Part shown: one piece after another, positions 1-8,084 of the stretch
Position numbering within the stretch: position 1 is the first letter of the stretch
How the letters are laid out: every line of letters begins with the position of its first letter
DNA from: Hyphomonadaceae bacterium TMED5
Lineage (GTDB): Bacteria; Pseudomonadota; Alphaproteobacteria; Caulobacterales; Hyphomonadaceae
Length of the DNA stretch: 64,000 nucleotides
NCBI GenBank assembly: GCA_002173095.1
Contig: NHBK01000002.1
Span: 62,001 to 126,000, forward strand
Direction: 5' to 3'
Program-made: the position numbers and the translations under genes
The notes under the pieces: model-generated
Told to the model about the DNA's origin: nothing
The model's input: the letters and a program-made list of their open reading frames with translations, nothing else
Databases searched by the model: none

Positions 1-87
1 ACCTCGCCCGAAAAAGACTTCGCCGGTTGCCAGCACCAGTGCGCCGGTGGCTTCAATCAACTCTTGATCATCGGTAAGGAAAGGCAT
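1..87 (-). CDS. carA: carbamoyl-phosphate synthase small subunit, N-terminal fragment
   Basis: Only the first 29 codons lie in the window; the gene runs off the left edge. The reverse strand reads MPFLTDDQELIEATGALVLA followed by TGEVFFGRG. This resembles the start of alphaproteobacterial CarA, where a short variable leader is followed by an A-x-L-x-LxDG-x-xFxG strand. CarA is the glutaminase subunit that feeds ammonia to CarB for carbamoyl phosphate in arginine and pyrimidine synthesis. The call is strengthened by context: carA divergent from yqeY-dnaG-rpoD is a recurrent alphaproteobacterial arrangement. With so little sequence the identity is likely rather than certain. Confidence 0.72.
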   Translation of the reverse strand, partial: MPFLTDDQELIEATGALVLATGEVFFGRG

Positions 88-247
88 AATACGGCAACCT
101 TGTTCAGTTAGAGGGCGGTGAGGTCCGCCGGGCAAACGCGCGAGGGGTAGAACTCGTGGGAACAATCGTCAAGCTGGTTACGTAGTACAATTACAACGTT
201 TTTCGCGTAACCTGACTTGGAAGCCAAAGAGAAGCACTGATTCCTAT

Positions 248-733
248 ATGACAGAGCAGAAGTTACATGCGCCTAAGCTGCGCGCCATGCTGGAAGCTGA
301 CCTTGCGAAAGCCGAAGCGACGGAAGCTGATTCCGTCGAGGTTTCCACGCTGCGCCTCGTAATGTGCGCCGTACATGACCGTGATGCCGATGCCCGTGCG
401 CATGACCAGTGCCAGGGCTGTGATGATTCAGTTATTCAGGATGTGCTGAGCCTGATGGTTCGCCAGCGTGAAGAGTCTGCTGATCGCTATGAAAATGCTG
501 GCCGCATCGAAATGGCTGACCGCGAGCGCGAAGAAGCTGAGGTTATTCAGCGTTATCTTCCTAAGCCTCTCGAAGGTAAAGAGCTTGAAGCGGTGATTGG
601 CGGCGTGATTGATGATCTTGAAGCGCGAAGCCTCAAAGATCTTGGTCGCTGCATGAACGAGCTGAAAGCGCGCTATCCGGATTGTCTGGACCCGCGCGAA
701 GCAGGCAAAAAAGTAAAAGCCGCACTGGGCTGA
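248..733 (+). CDS. yqeY: GatB/YqeY domain-containing protein
   Basis: A 161-residue protein of normal length for the YqeY family. It is an all-helical domain related to the C-terminal, tRNA-binding part of the GatB subunit of the Asp/Glu-tRNA amidotransferase. Family features visible are the helical N-terminal half, the LPKPL segment following a charged EREREEAEVIQRY stretch, and the GKKVKAAL end. Its free-standing role is not settled. It lies divergently from carA and upstream of dnaG-rpoD, the usual alphaproteobacterial setting, but here six unrelated genes intervene before dnaG. An ATG start at 248 follows a purine-rich stretch. Confidence 0.9.
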   Translation: MTEQKLHAPKLRAMLEADLAKAEATEADSVEVSTLRLVMCAVHDRDADARAHDQCQGCDDSVIQDVLSLMVRQREESADRYENAGRIEMADREREEAEVIQRYLPKPLEGKELEAVIGGVIDDLEARSLKDLGRCMNELKARYPDCLDPREAGKKVKAALG

Positions 734-748
734 CAGCAAAAGCGCGTC

Positions 749-1519
749 CTACCAGACGCCCTTGCTGATTCCAGTCCACAAATATCCGAATAAGGTTGGT
801 GCAAAGTACTGCTTTGACGGCATTTCGCGTTTGTATGGCGTGAGTGTGCCATTCAGTGCGTCGCGCATGGCGTTCAGCACAATCTCACGGCTGCCAGAGG
901 CAATGCGCCAGATATAGGTGTGGAAATTATCGCCCGGGCGGGTTTTGACCTGAGACTGATAGAGAATATCACCTGTATCCACGCCTTCGTCGACAAGATG
1001 TACCGTCGCGCCGAAATGTTCAGGCTCGCCATTGGCCAGTGCGAAATAGCCGCCAAACATGCCGCGATAAGCCGGGTTGATGCCTGAGTGATAGTTGATG
1101 AAAGGCGCGTTCACGCTGCGCAGGGTCTTTTTACCGATCATGCGGCAGTTGATCACAAACACAGCCTTTGGCGCATAGCGAGTGAGGGCCTCACGGGCGG
1201 CCTCACTGTTGACGCTTGGCACTTCGGTGACTTCGAGGCCTTCAGGCATGTCCGGTTCAAGGTCATGCTCTTCAATCATCTGATCAATCAGCTCATGGGT
1301 TTTGCGCTTGGTGAGCTTCATCGGCAGACGCGCAGCCTGCATGCTGGCCACTGTAACAGGGCCAAGCATTTTCAGGCGACGTTTCCAGAAAGTCTTGGAG
1401 GGTTCGCCATCTTCCACAATGACAGGGAAGTCGCCGAATTCCTTGCGCAGGGCATTCACCATGATCCATGCGTGCGGGGCGTCCCCGACCAGTGCAACGA
1501 ATGGGTAGTGTCCAGACAT
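749..1519 (-). CDS. formyltransferase-family protein
   Basis: A 256-residue protein with the formyl_trans fold used by methionyl-tRNA formyltransferase, GART and sugar formyltransferases. The core is seen around residues 120-180: an Asn in FVINCRMIG, a His in NYHSGINPAYRGMFG, and the HLVDEGVDTGDIL segment carrying the conserved Asp. These correspond to the Asn-His-Asp catalytic set of the family. The C-terminal tRNA-binding domain of Fmt is absent, so it is probably not the initiator-tRNA enzyme; the substrate cannot be told. A TTGGAG ribosome site precedes the ATG. It lies 72 bases downstream of metA on the same strand and may share its transcript. Confidence 0.8.
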   Translation of the reverse strand: MSGHYPFVALVGDAPHAWIMVNALRKEFGDFPVIVEDGEPSKTFWKRRLKMLGPVTVASMQAARLPMKLTKRKTHELIDQMIEEHDLEPDMPEGLEVTEVPSVNSEAAREALTRYAPKAVFVINCRMIGKKTLRSVNAPFINYHSGINPAYRGMFGGYFALANGEPEHFGATVHLVDEGVDTGDILYQSQVKTRPGDNFHTYIWRIASGSREIVLNAMRDALNGTLTPYKREMPSKQYFAPTLFGYLWTGISKGVW

Positions 1520-1591
1520 GATACATCTCCAAGTGATTCAATCACAGAGATGCAAAAACCGTGCGGAAGGGTCAGCTAATCTTGATCTGGA

Positions 1592-2530
1592 TCAATAGCC
1601 CGGACCATGTTCGTCCAGACCGATACGAGAAATATCGTATGGCGTCGTCTGGTACATATTGCTGATCCAGTTGCCGAATAGAAGGTGGGCGTGCGAGCGC
1701 CAGCGGTTCATGGGCTTCTTCGCGGGGTCATTATCCGGGAAGTAATTATACGGCATCTGAATAGGCTTACCGGCATCAAGATCGCGGAAATACTCTTCGG
1801 CCAGCGAAGTGGAATCATACTCGATATGATTGAACACATAGAGCCGGTTCTTGTGCCGCTCATGCACGATACAAAGGCCGGTATGAGAGGAATTCATCAG
1901 AATTTCGAGGCCATCGGTGTTGCGCACATCTTCTGCCCGACATTCCGTCCAGCGTGAAACCGGGATCATGAAGTCATCGGAAAAGCCATTCATATAAGGC
2001 GATGCCGGGTTCAGATTCTGATGTCGATAGACGCCAAACGCTTTGGTATCGAGAACGTATTTTGGCACTTTGTGGAAGTGCCAGATGGCCGCCATCGCAC
2101 CCCAGCAGATGTTCATGGTCGAATGAACATTCGTCGCCGTCCAGTCGAGGATTTGTTGTAGTTCTTCCCAATAGGTGACGTCTTCAAACTCAAGGGTTTC
2201 AACCGGCGCGCCGGTGACGATGAAGCCGTCAAACTTCTGGTCCTTCACCTGTTCCCAGGTGTGATAGAAGGACAAAAGGTGTTCCGCAGATGTGTTCTTC
2301 GGCGTGTGACCGGACAGGCGCACAAGCGTGAACTCAACCTGAAGCGGGCTCGCCCCCACAAGTCGGGCGATCTGCAACTCTGTGCGGATCTTGTTCGGCA
2401 TGAGATTGAGAAGGCCGATACGCATCGGACGGATATCCTGACGTATTGCGACGCGCTCAGTCATCACACGCACGCCTTCGCTGATCAGGTGATCGCGGGC
2501 GGGCAGGCCATCAGGAATTCGAATAGGCAT
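1592..2530 (-). CDS. metA: homoserine O-acetyltransferase (MetA family)
   Basis: A 312-residue MetA/HTS-family enzyme that acylates homoserine at the start of methionine synthesis. Counting from the ATG, the nucleophile is Cys142 ([10 protein letters not shown]), and His235 and Glu237 (FNHIEYD) complete the catalytic triad at the family's standard positions. Residue 111 is Glu ([10 protein letters not shown]). In characterised MetA proteins Glu111 goes with acetyl-CoA use, while Gly111, as in E. coli, goes with succinyl-CoA. The product is therefore probably O-acetylhomoserine, which fits the O-acetylhomoserine sulfhydrylase encoded at 12.6 kb. A palindrome shared with that gene lies 15 bases upstream. 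Confidence 0.93.
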   Translation of the reverse strand: MPIRIPDGLPARDHLISEGVRVMTERVAIRQDIRPMRIGLLNLMPNKIRTELQIARLVGASPLQVEFTLVRLSGHTPKNTSAEHLLSFYHTWEQVKDQKFDGFIVTGAPVETLEFEDVTYWEELQQILDWTATNVHSTMNICWGAMAAIWHFHKVPKYVLDTKAFGVYRHQNLNPASPYMNGFSDDFMIPVSRWTECRAEDVRNTDGLEILMNSSHTGLCIVHERHKNRLYVFNHIEYDSTSLAEEYFRDLDAGKPIQMPYNYFPDNDPAKKPMNRWRSHAHLLFGNWISNMYQTTPYDISRIGLDEHGPGY

Positions 2531-2545
2531 TGGCGGAACTCAGTT

Positions 2546-2557
2546 CACTTAAAAGTC
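2546..2557 (-). promoter_or_regulatory. putative operator shared by metA and metY (metA copy)
   Basis: On the coding strand the sequence is GACTTTTAAGTG, an ACTT-NN-AAGT palindrome, ending 15 bases before the metA ATG. The same 12-mer with two central changes lies before metY at 13916. In metA the surrounding leader can also fold: AGTTC and GAACT flank a GGCTTTAAGCC hairpin plus this palindrome. It could be a repressor site or part of an RNA leader. The evidence is only recurrence and position. Confidence 0.4.
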
Positions 2558-2623
2558 AGAGGCTTAAAGCCGAACTCTTAAATGGTGTTTTCCCGCCAGA
2601 TGCAAAGTTTTTGAGAAACAAAG

Positions 2624-2652
2624 TAAAACGCCCGCTTGGATAAGCGGGCGTT
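2624..2652 (-). terminator. intrinsic terminator after the Pmp3-family gene
   Basis: Perfect 11-base arms, AACGCCCGCTT and AAGCGGGCGTT (2627-2637 and 2642-2652), with a four-base loop. On the minus strand the hairpin runs straight into TTTTACTTTG. It lies 13 bases past the stop of the small gene at 2665-2844 and upstream of metA. Confidence 0.85.
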
Positions 2653-2664
2653 GGGTCAGGTCAT

Positions 2665-2844
2665 TCAGGCAAGGCTGCGATTGCTGCCGCGCGTCGCGAT
2701 AATCCAGACCGCGTGGACAATACCCGGAATGTAACCGAGGAGGGTCAGCAGAATGTTGATCCAGAACTGCGCGCCAAGACCGACTTGCAGGAAGACGCCA
2801 AGCGGCGGGAAAATGACGGCGAGAATGATGCGAAGAATGTCCAT
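2665..2844 (-). CDS. YqaE/Pmp3 family membrane protein
   Basis: A 59-residue, highly hydrophobic protein starting MDILRIILAVIFPPLGVFLQ. It has the family signature: two membrane segments separated by a short loop, with FPPLGVFL, the GAQFWINILLTLLGYIPGI block and a final VHAVWII. Pmp3/YqaE proteins are small stress-associated membrane proteins that influence membrane potential and cation balance in plants and fungi; the bacterial role is poorly defined. The length is typical. The gene has its own terminator and is transcribed as a single unit. Confidence 0.93.
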   Translation of the reverse strand: MDILRIILAVIFPPLGVFLQVGLGAQFWINILLTLLGYIPGIVHAVWIIATRGSNRSLA

Positions 2845-2986
2845 AAGAAATCCGTTGGTTTGTGTGTCCTGCTAAATCTACGCGCGACATCGCAAATGGT
2901 TGCGAGAATAGAACTGATTGGAGCGTGTGACTTGCCTTGAGCAGCGCTTGGCGGGAAGGTGAGGGTGGCTGAAGAGGAGCTCGGGG

Positions 2987-3904
2987 ATGTTTTCAGGTCT
3001 GAAGTCGTTTGCAGCGCTGGGCGCGGCTATTCTGTGCTCGAGCGCGCTGAGTGCGTGCGTAAGTGTTCAGGTTGAACATGAAGAGAAGGATTTCTCTCAT
3101 GTGATCGGCGCTGACCCCGTTGGCTTCGACGCTGAATTTCCACCCTCCATCGAAGAGCTGTTTCTCTATAGTCAGGATGAGCGACTGAATGGCCTGGCTT
3201 ATCTGGCAAACGGCGAGGGACCGCACCCAACTGTTATTCTGCTGCATGGCTATCCGGGCAATGAGAAGAACCTCGATCTGGCGCAATATCTGCGCAATGA
3301 CGGGTTCAATGTGCTCTTCTTCCATTATCGCGGTGCATGGGGCAGCGAAGGTGAGTTTTCCTTTTCCAATGTGATTGAAGACGTGGCGAGCGCGGCAGAA
3401 TATCTGCGTGCGAATGCTGAGTATTATCGCGTGGATGCTTCGGCTATCACGCTGATTGGACACTCTATGGGCGGGTTTGCGGCGCTTCAGGGCGCAGCGA
3501 ATGATGCTTCCATCGCTTGTGTGGCAGGCATTGCGCCGGCAGACTTCGGTCGTATTGGCGGGGCACCTGCCGAAGCACTTGAAGGCTTTTTGGCCTATTC
3601 TGATACCATGCAAATGCTGGCTGGCTGGTCTGGTGAGAAGGCCGTTTCAGAGCTTCAGGCCAATGCGGAAAGCTTCGCGCTGGCGGGCCTTGCGCCTCAA
3701 ATGGTTGGCAAGTCGGTTCTGTTAATTGCGGGTGATCAGGATGCCTCTGTCTCAGCGGAAATGGTTGAGGATGTCGCCGCAGCTTATTCAGCAGAGCCCG
3801 GCATTGATGTGGAAATGATAACCCTTTCGGGTGATCACTCCTTCTCATGGTCGCGCATTGCACTTTCTGAAACGGTGCTCACCTGGATAGAGGATTGCCG
3901 CTGA
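2987..3904 (+). CDS. alpha/beta hydrolase lipoprotein
   Basis: A 305-residue protein with a lipoprotein signal: a hydrophobic segment ending in the lipobox LSAC, so Cys24 is the likely lipidated residue. It is followed by an alpha/beta hydrolase domain. Visible are the oxyanion-hole strand LLHGYPGNEKN, the nucleophile elbow GHSMGG (Ser), an acid in AGDQDASV, and a late His in SGDHSFSW. This Ser-Asp-His set suggests an esterase or peptidase facing the periplasm; the substrate cannot be predicted. It is followed 25 bases later by adenine deaminase on the same strand, so co-transcription is possible. Confidence 0.85.
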   Translation: MFSGLKSFAALGAAILCSSALSACVSVQVEHEEKDFSHVIGADPVGFDAEFPPSIEELFLYSQDERLNGLAYLANGEGPHPTVILLHGYPGNEKNLDLAQYLRNDGFNVLFFHYRGAWGSEGEFSFSNVIEDVASAAEYLRANAEYYRVDASAITLIGHSMGGFAALQGAANDASIACVAGIAPADFGRIGGAPAEALEGFLAYSDTMQMLAGWSGEKAVSELQANAESFALAGLAPQMVGKSVLLIAGDQDASVSAEMVEDVAAAYSAEPGIDVEMITLSGDHSFSWSRIALSETVLTWIEDCR

Positions 3905-3929
3905 CCGGACCGGATAATGGATTGTTGAT

Positions 3930-4937
3930 ATGACTGATCTGACTGCGCTGATTGCCGCCCTGCCGAAGGCTGAACTCCATCTTCATCTGGAAGGTTCGCT
4001 TGAGCCGGAAATGATGTTTGCACTGGCCAAACGAAATGGGGTGAAGCTGAAATATGGCTCCGTGGAGGAGATCCGCGCAGCCTATGATTTCTCAAATCTG
4101 CAGGACTTTCTGGACCTTTATTATCAGGGCATGGGCGTTTTGCTCACCGAAGCTGATTTTTACGATCTGACCTTTGCTTATCTGAAGCGCGTTCATGCCG
4201 ATAATGTGAAACATGTGGAGGTCTTCTTCGACCCGCAGGCCCATATGGAACGGGGCGTCAGTTTTGAAACGGTGCTGAACGGCGTGACCAGCGCGCTCAA
4301 AGATGGCGAGGGCGAGTTTGGCGTCACTTATAAGCTGATCATGTGTTTCCTGCGTCACCTCTCTGAAGAAGAGGCGTTTGAGCTGTTGAGCATAGCCGAA
4401 CCGCATTTGTCTCAGATTTATGGGGTGGGGCTTGATTCATCAGAGCTTGGGCATCCGCCAAGCAAGTTTCAGCGGGTTTTCGCCAAAGCGCGAGAGCTTG
4501 GGCTGAAGCTGGTGGCTCATGCGGGCGAGGAAGGCCCGCCAGAATATGTCTGGGAAGCACTGAACCTGTTGAATATTGACCGGATCGACCATGGCAATGC
4601 GTCCGCTCTGGATGACACGCTTCTTGCGGAAATCAAATCGCGTGAACTGACCCTCACCATGTGTCCGCTTTCCAATCAGCGGCTGTGTGTCACTGAAGAC
4701 CTGACGGAGAACCCGCTTGCGCGTTTACTGCGTGCAGGAGTGCGTGTGACCGTAAACTCTGACGATCCGTCCTATTTCGGTGGCTATATCAACGACAATT
4801 ACCTCGCCATCACCAAGGCGCTGAACCTCAGCGCCGATGAAATTGTCGAGCTGGCCCGCAACAGCTTTAAGGGCGCGTTTCTCCCAGAGGCGGAGAAAAA
4901 CGCCTATCTTGCTGAAATAGACCGCATTTCGGTATGA
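3930..4937 (+). CDS. adenine deaminase (adenosine deaminase superfamily)
   Basis: A 335-residue amidohydrolase. The metal-binding start PKAELHLHLEGSL gives the HxH pair. AHAGEEG supplies the third His and the catalytic Glu, RIDHGN a further His, and VNSDDP the metal Asp. The wording of these motifs (GLDSSELGHPP, HAGEEGPP, CPLSNQRL, DPSYFGGY) follows the bacterial/fungal adenine deaminase branch rather than classical adenosine deaminase. It would convert adenine to hypoxanthine in purine salvage. Adenosine deaminase remains possible, since the two groups differ by few residues. The length is typical. Confidence 0.87.
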   Translation: MTDLTALIAALPKAELHLHLEGSLEPEMMFALAKRNGVKLKYGSVEEIRAAYDFSNLQDFLDLYYQGMGVLLTEADFYDLTFAYLKRVHADNVKHVEVFFDPQAHMERGVSFETVLNGVTSALKDGEGEFGVTYKLIMCFLRHLSEEEAFELLSIAEPHLSQIYGVGLDSSELGHPPSKFQRVFAKARELGLKLVAHAGEEGPPEYVWEALNLLNIDRIDHGNASALDDTLLAEIKSRELTLTMCPLSNQRLCVTEDLTENPLARLLRAGVRVTVNSDDPSYFGGYINDNYLAITKALNLSADEIVELARNSFKGAFLPEAEKNAYLAEIDRISV

Positions 4938-4940
4938 GCT

Positions 4941-5342
4941 TCAGGCCGCCGCTGTAAATTCGATGCGGATGCCACCGGGCATGGCGCAAATAAAGTGATG
5001 GATAGCAGCACCGGATACAATCGGTTCTGGCGCAAACTCAATGCCGACATCGTCGCGCTCGACGAGCTGCGCGTGAAGCTCGGTGAGCTGATTTTTATCA
5101 GCGACTTTCAGGGCCAGATGGTGCAGGCCGATATTGGTATTTCGGTCGAACTGTGTCGCGGTTTCAGGCTCGGCAATCTGCCAGAGCGTCAGCATAGTGG
5201 TGCCGTCCGATACAAATACAGACGGGTAGTCCGGCTTACCGCCCACTTCCTGAAAGCCAAGAGCCTCGACAAAAAAGCCGGTCGCAGCTTTCAGGTCTGG
5301 TACGGAAAGGCCGACGTGATGGACGCCAAGAGTTGTGCTCAT
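4941..5342 (-). CDS. VOC/glyoxalase-family protein
   Basis: A 133-residue, single vicinal-oxygen-chelate domain made of two beta-alpha-beta-beta-beta modules. Metal-ligand-type residues are visible as GVHHVGLSVPD at the start, LHHLALKV in the middle and GGIRIEFTA at the end. Such proteins include glyoxalase I, dioxygenases and fosfomycin-type enzymes; the reaction cannot be assigned. Its ATG overlaps by four bases the stop of the PPOX-family gene upstream, so the two are translationally coupled and probably act together. Confidence 0.8.
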   Translation of the reverse strand: MSTTLGVHHVGLSVPDLKAATGFFVEALGFQEVGGKPDYPSVFVSDGTTMLTLWQIAEPETATQFDRNTNIGLHHLALKVADKNQLTELHAQLVERDDVGIEFAPEPIVSGAAIHHFICAMPGGIRIEFTAAA

Positions 5343-5905
5343 TCTGAAGTTTCCTTTTGGGCTTTGAGTTCATCCGCTGTCCAGCGCGGCGTGATGTATT
5401 GCGGGCAGTTCCAGTCGAATGCGAGGACGTCGATAAGAAAGGCGCCGATGGCTTTGTCGCGAAGGGCCGGGCTGGCCAGATCGCTCGCCAGTTCAGGGGC
5501 GTCTTTCGCCGACAGGTATACGCCGCGCCCGGCAAGCTTCATGCGTCGCCGGTTTGGGTAATCCATCAAAAATAGCGAGACTCTGTGGTCCTGGCGCACA
5601 TTCCCTGCGGACATGAATTGCCTGTTTCCGCGCATATCAGCGAAAGCAATCTGATGAGGTGAAATAACTTTCAAAAAGCCCTTTTCGCCGCCGCGATGCT
5701 GTACATACGGCCATCCATCTTCGGTGACGCTGGCCATATAGAAGCTGTCTCGCTGAGCGATGAAGCTGGCTTCGCGATCAGTCAGGCGGTCAACGCCGTC
5801 TGTCGATCGCGCTTCCATGGCGGCATAAAGCTCCCGGGAGCCATCAATTTCCTGTAGCTGGCGCGCCGTCGGACTAAGAAGTGTGTTGAGATATCTGGCT
5901 GTCAT
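5339..5905 (-). CDS. pyridoxamine 5'-phosphate oxidase family (FMN split-barrel) protein
   Basis: A 188-residue protein with the FMN-binding split-barrel fold. The typical strand order is visible from about residue 45: FIAQRDSFYMASVTEDGWPY, QHRGGEKGFLKV, NRQFMSAGNV and VSLFLMDYPNRRRMKLAG, the last resembling the substrate/FMN phosphate contacts of the family. The specificity is unknown; homologous proteins include flavin oxidoreductases and heme-utilisation enzymes. It is the first gene of a two-gene unit with the VOC protein (four-base ATGA overlap). Confidence 0.8.
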   Translation of the reverse strand: MTARYLNTLLSPTARQLQEIDGSRELYAAMEARSTDGVDRLTDREASFIAQRDSFYMASVTEDGWPYVQHRGGEKGFLKVISPHQIAFADMRGNRQFMSAGNVRQDHRVSLFLMDYPNRRRMKLAGRGVYLSAKDAPELASDLASPALRDKAIGAFLIDVLAFDWNCPQYITPRWTADELKAQKETSE

Positions 5906-6152
5906 GCGAGCCAGATAGCTCTTTTGTTATACGATGGTAATTCCTTGAAAACAGTATTCAGAATTCCGGATTTCAGAAGAATAATGCGGATTTGATCCGA
6001 TATCGCGATCATTAGAGCCTATTGCGCGAATGGTTCTGCTGCGCGCGGCGAGGCATTTTGCTAAGAAAAAACATGTCGCCATACCCGTTATCCACAGGGT
6101 TGGGACTGGGTTTTACATTGGTATCATGGTGAAGAAGGTGTAAACTCCTTCA

Positions 6153-8033
6153 ATGGTCGGCCCGCGTTTCAACGACAGTTATATCAATGAGCTGAAATCC
6201 CGTATCCGGATTTCAGATGTGGTTGGCCGTAAGGTGAAGCTTGTCAAAAAGGGCAAGGAATGGTCCGGCCTTTCACCTTTCACTGCCGAGAAAACGCCGA
6301 GTTTTTACGTCAATGACCAGAAGCAGTTCTTCAAGGACTTCTCCTCTGGCAAGTTTGGCGACGTCATCACCTTTCTGCAGGAAACAGAACGGCTATCTTT
6401 TTCTGAGGCCGTTGAGCGTCTCGCCGCTGAAGCGGGCATGGAATTGCCGCAGGATACGCCGCAGGCCAAGGCTGAACGATCCCGTCGTGGGCGCCTTCTG
6501 GATGTGTGTGAAGCGGCAACGAAATTCTTCGAAGACCAGCTGCGCGGCCCGGAAGGGGCTGCCGCGCGCGCCTATCTTGAAGGCCGCGGCCTGAAGCCAT
6601 CCAGCTGGGGGGAGTATCGACTGGGTTTTGCGCCGGATAGCTGGCGCGCCCTTCAGGAGCATCTGACCAAAACCGGCGCGACGCAGAAAGACATGCTGGA
6701 TGCAGGGCTCATCATTCAGCCAGATAGCGGGCGCGACCCGTATGACCGGTTTCGAGGACGGGTTATTTTTCCGATTGAAGACACCACTGGCAAAGTTATC
6801 GCCTTTGGTGGCCGCGCCATGGAAAAGGATGCCAAACCAAAATATCTGAACTCGCCTGAAACCGAGCTCTTCCATAAGGGCGCGCAGCTTTATCGCTATA
6901 AGCGTGCGCGTGAAGCGGCAGCCATGGCCGATGTGGAAGGCCTGATCGTCTGTGAAGGCTATATGGACGTCATCGCGCTGTGCGAGGCTGGCTTTGGCTA
7001 TGGCGTTGCGCCCCTGGGTACGGCGCTCACTGAAGATCAGCTGAGCCTTTTGTGGAAAGTCGGCGGTGAGCCTGTTTTGTGTTTTGACGGTGATGCGGCT
7101 GGTGTGCGCGCGGCGCATAAGGCGATTGATCGCGCGCTGCCATATCTGGAACCGGGCCGGTCTCTGTTCTTCACCTTGCTGCCAGACGGCCTCGACCCGG
7201 ATGATCTGATCCGTGAACGGGGCAAGGGCGCTATGGGCGAGGCGCTTGGCGGTGCCAAACCATTGGTCGACCTGCTCTGGATGCGGGAACTGGAACAAGG
7301 CCCGCTGGATACCCCTGAACGCAAGGCCGGCTTTGAGCAGCGCCTTGATGAGGCGGTTGCCCATATTTCTCATGCCGGTGTGAAGAAAGCCTATGGCCGG
7401 GAGCTGCATCAGCGCCTTCGCGATTATCTGTTTCAGATGCGCCGTTCGGGCAGTGTGCGCTCTGGCAATGACCTCCAACGCAAAGCCATTGGACGCAAAC
7501 CAGATCTCAATCTGAACCCGAGAGGGCTGCGAATCCTTGTGCGGCTGATTGATTCGCCCGCTATGCTTGAGGCCGGAATCGAGCGCCTTGCAGCTGCGCG
7601 ATTCCCTGATCCTGTCGTCTCAGGATTGAAAGATGCCGTTTTTGACCTATTTGAAAGCGGTGAAGAGGTTGACCGAACTGGCTTGACAAGCCATTTACGT
7701 TTATTCGGGAAGGATAAGGCTATCCAACTCCTGCAGACACAACCGGCTGGAACTCCCCTGAACCCCAATTCTCCAGAGGGTCAGGAATGGCTAAGCGCCC
7801 TTGAGCGGTTTTGTGCAGTGGATGAACTTTCCCATGATCAGCAACAGCTCCGGTCTGGAGCTGGGGGAGACGTGTTTGAGCAAAGTTGTGCCGAAGAAAA
7901 GGCACGCCTGAAATCCGAAATCCGTGATCTCACCAGAGGCGGCGATGAAGTACATGCGATTGAGACCAAGTCTGGTTTGTCACGTGCGCTAAACGCTTTT
8001 GGCGAGGCAGCAGCAAAAAAATGGGGCAGATAG
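6153..8033 (+). CDS. dnaG: DNA primase, without zinc-ligand residues
   Basis: A 626-residue replicative primase that makes the RNA primers for DNA synthesis. The TOPRIM domain is intact: VCEGYMDVIAL carries the catalytic Glu, and CFDGDAAG carries the DxD metal site. The N-terminal CHC2 domain aligns well in the EKTPSF region, but the four zinc ligands of E. coli DnaG (C40, H43, C61, C64) appear as Ser41, Thr44, Asp62 and Ser65. The domain therefore cannot bind zinc in the usual way. The C-terminal helicase-interaction region is present but divergent. It is followed after 51 bases by rpoD, the classic macromolecular-synthesis arrangement. Confidence 0.96.
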   Translation: MVGPRFNDSYINELKSRIRISDVVGRKVKLVKKGKEWSGLSPFTAEKTPSFYVNDQKQFFKDFSSGKFGDVITFLQETERLSFSEAVERLAAEAGMELPQDTPQAKAERSRRGRLLDVCEAATKFFEDQLRGPEGAAARAYLEGRGLKPSSWGEYRLGFAPDSWRALQEHLTKTGATQKDMLDAGLIIQPDSGRDPYDRFRGRVIFPIEDTTGKVIAFGGRAMEKDAKPKYLNSPETELFHKGAQLYRYKRAREAAAMADVEGLIVCEGYMDVIALCEAGFGYGVAPLGTALTEDQLSLLWKVGGEPVLCFDGDAAGVRAAHKAIDRALPYLEPGRSLFFTLLPDGLDPDDLIRERGKGAMGEALGGAKPLVDLLWMRELEQGPLDTPERKAGFEQRLDEAVAHISHAGVKKAYGRELHQRLRDYLFQMRRSGSVRSGNDLQRKAIGRKPDLNLNPRGLRILVRLIDSPAMLEAGIERLAAARFPDPVVSGLKDAVFDLFESGEEVDRTGLTSHLRLFGKDKAIQLLQTQPAGTPLNPNSPEGQEWLSALERFCAVDELSHDQQQLRSGAGGDVFEQSCAEEKARLKSEIRDLTRGGDEVHAIETKSGLSRALNAFGEAAAKKWGR

Positions 8034-8084
8034 ATCGCCCCGGTGATCGGAGACACATCCGGTCACGACCTGGAGAGACATTGA

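Noticed and set aside
149-176. GGAAC-N17-CGTA before yqeY as a stress promoter
   Set aside because: The -10 is off consensus and the site lies about 75 bases from the start of a housekeeping gene; no further support.
6393-7478. Reverse-strand frame of 361 codons across dnaG
   Set aside because: A shadow of the primase gene; no motif, start site or neighbour supports it.
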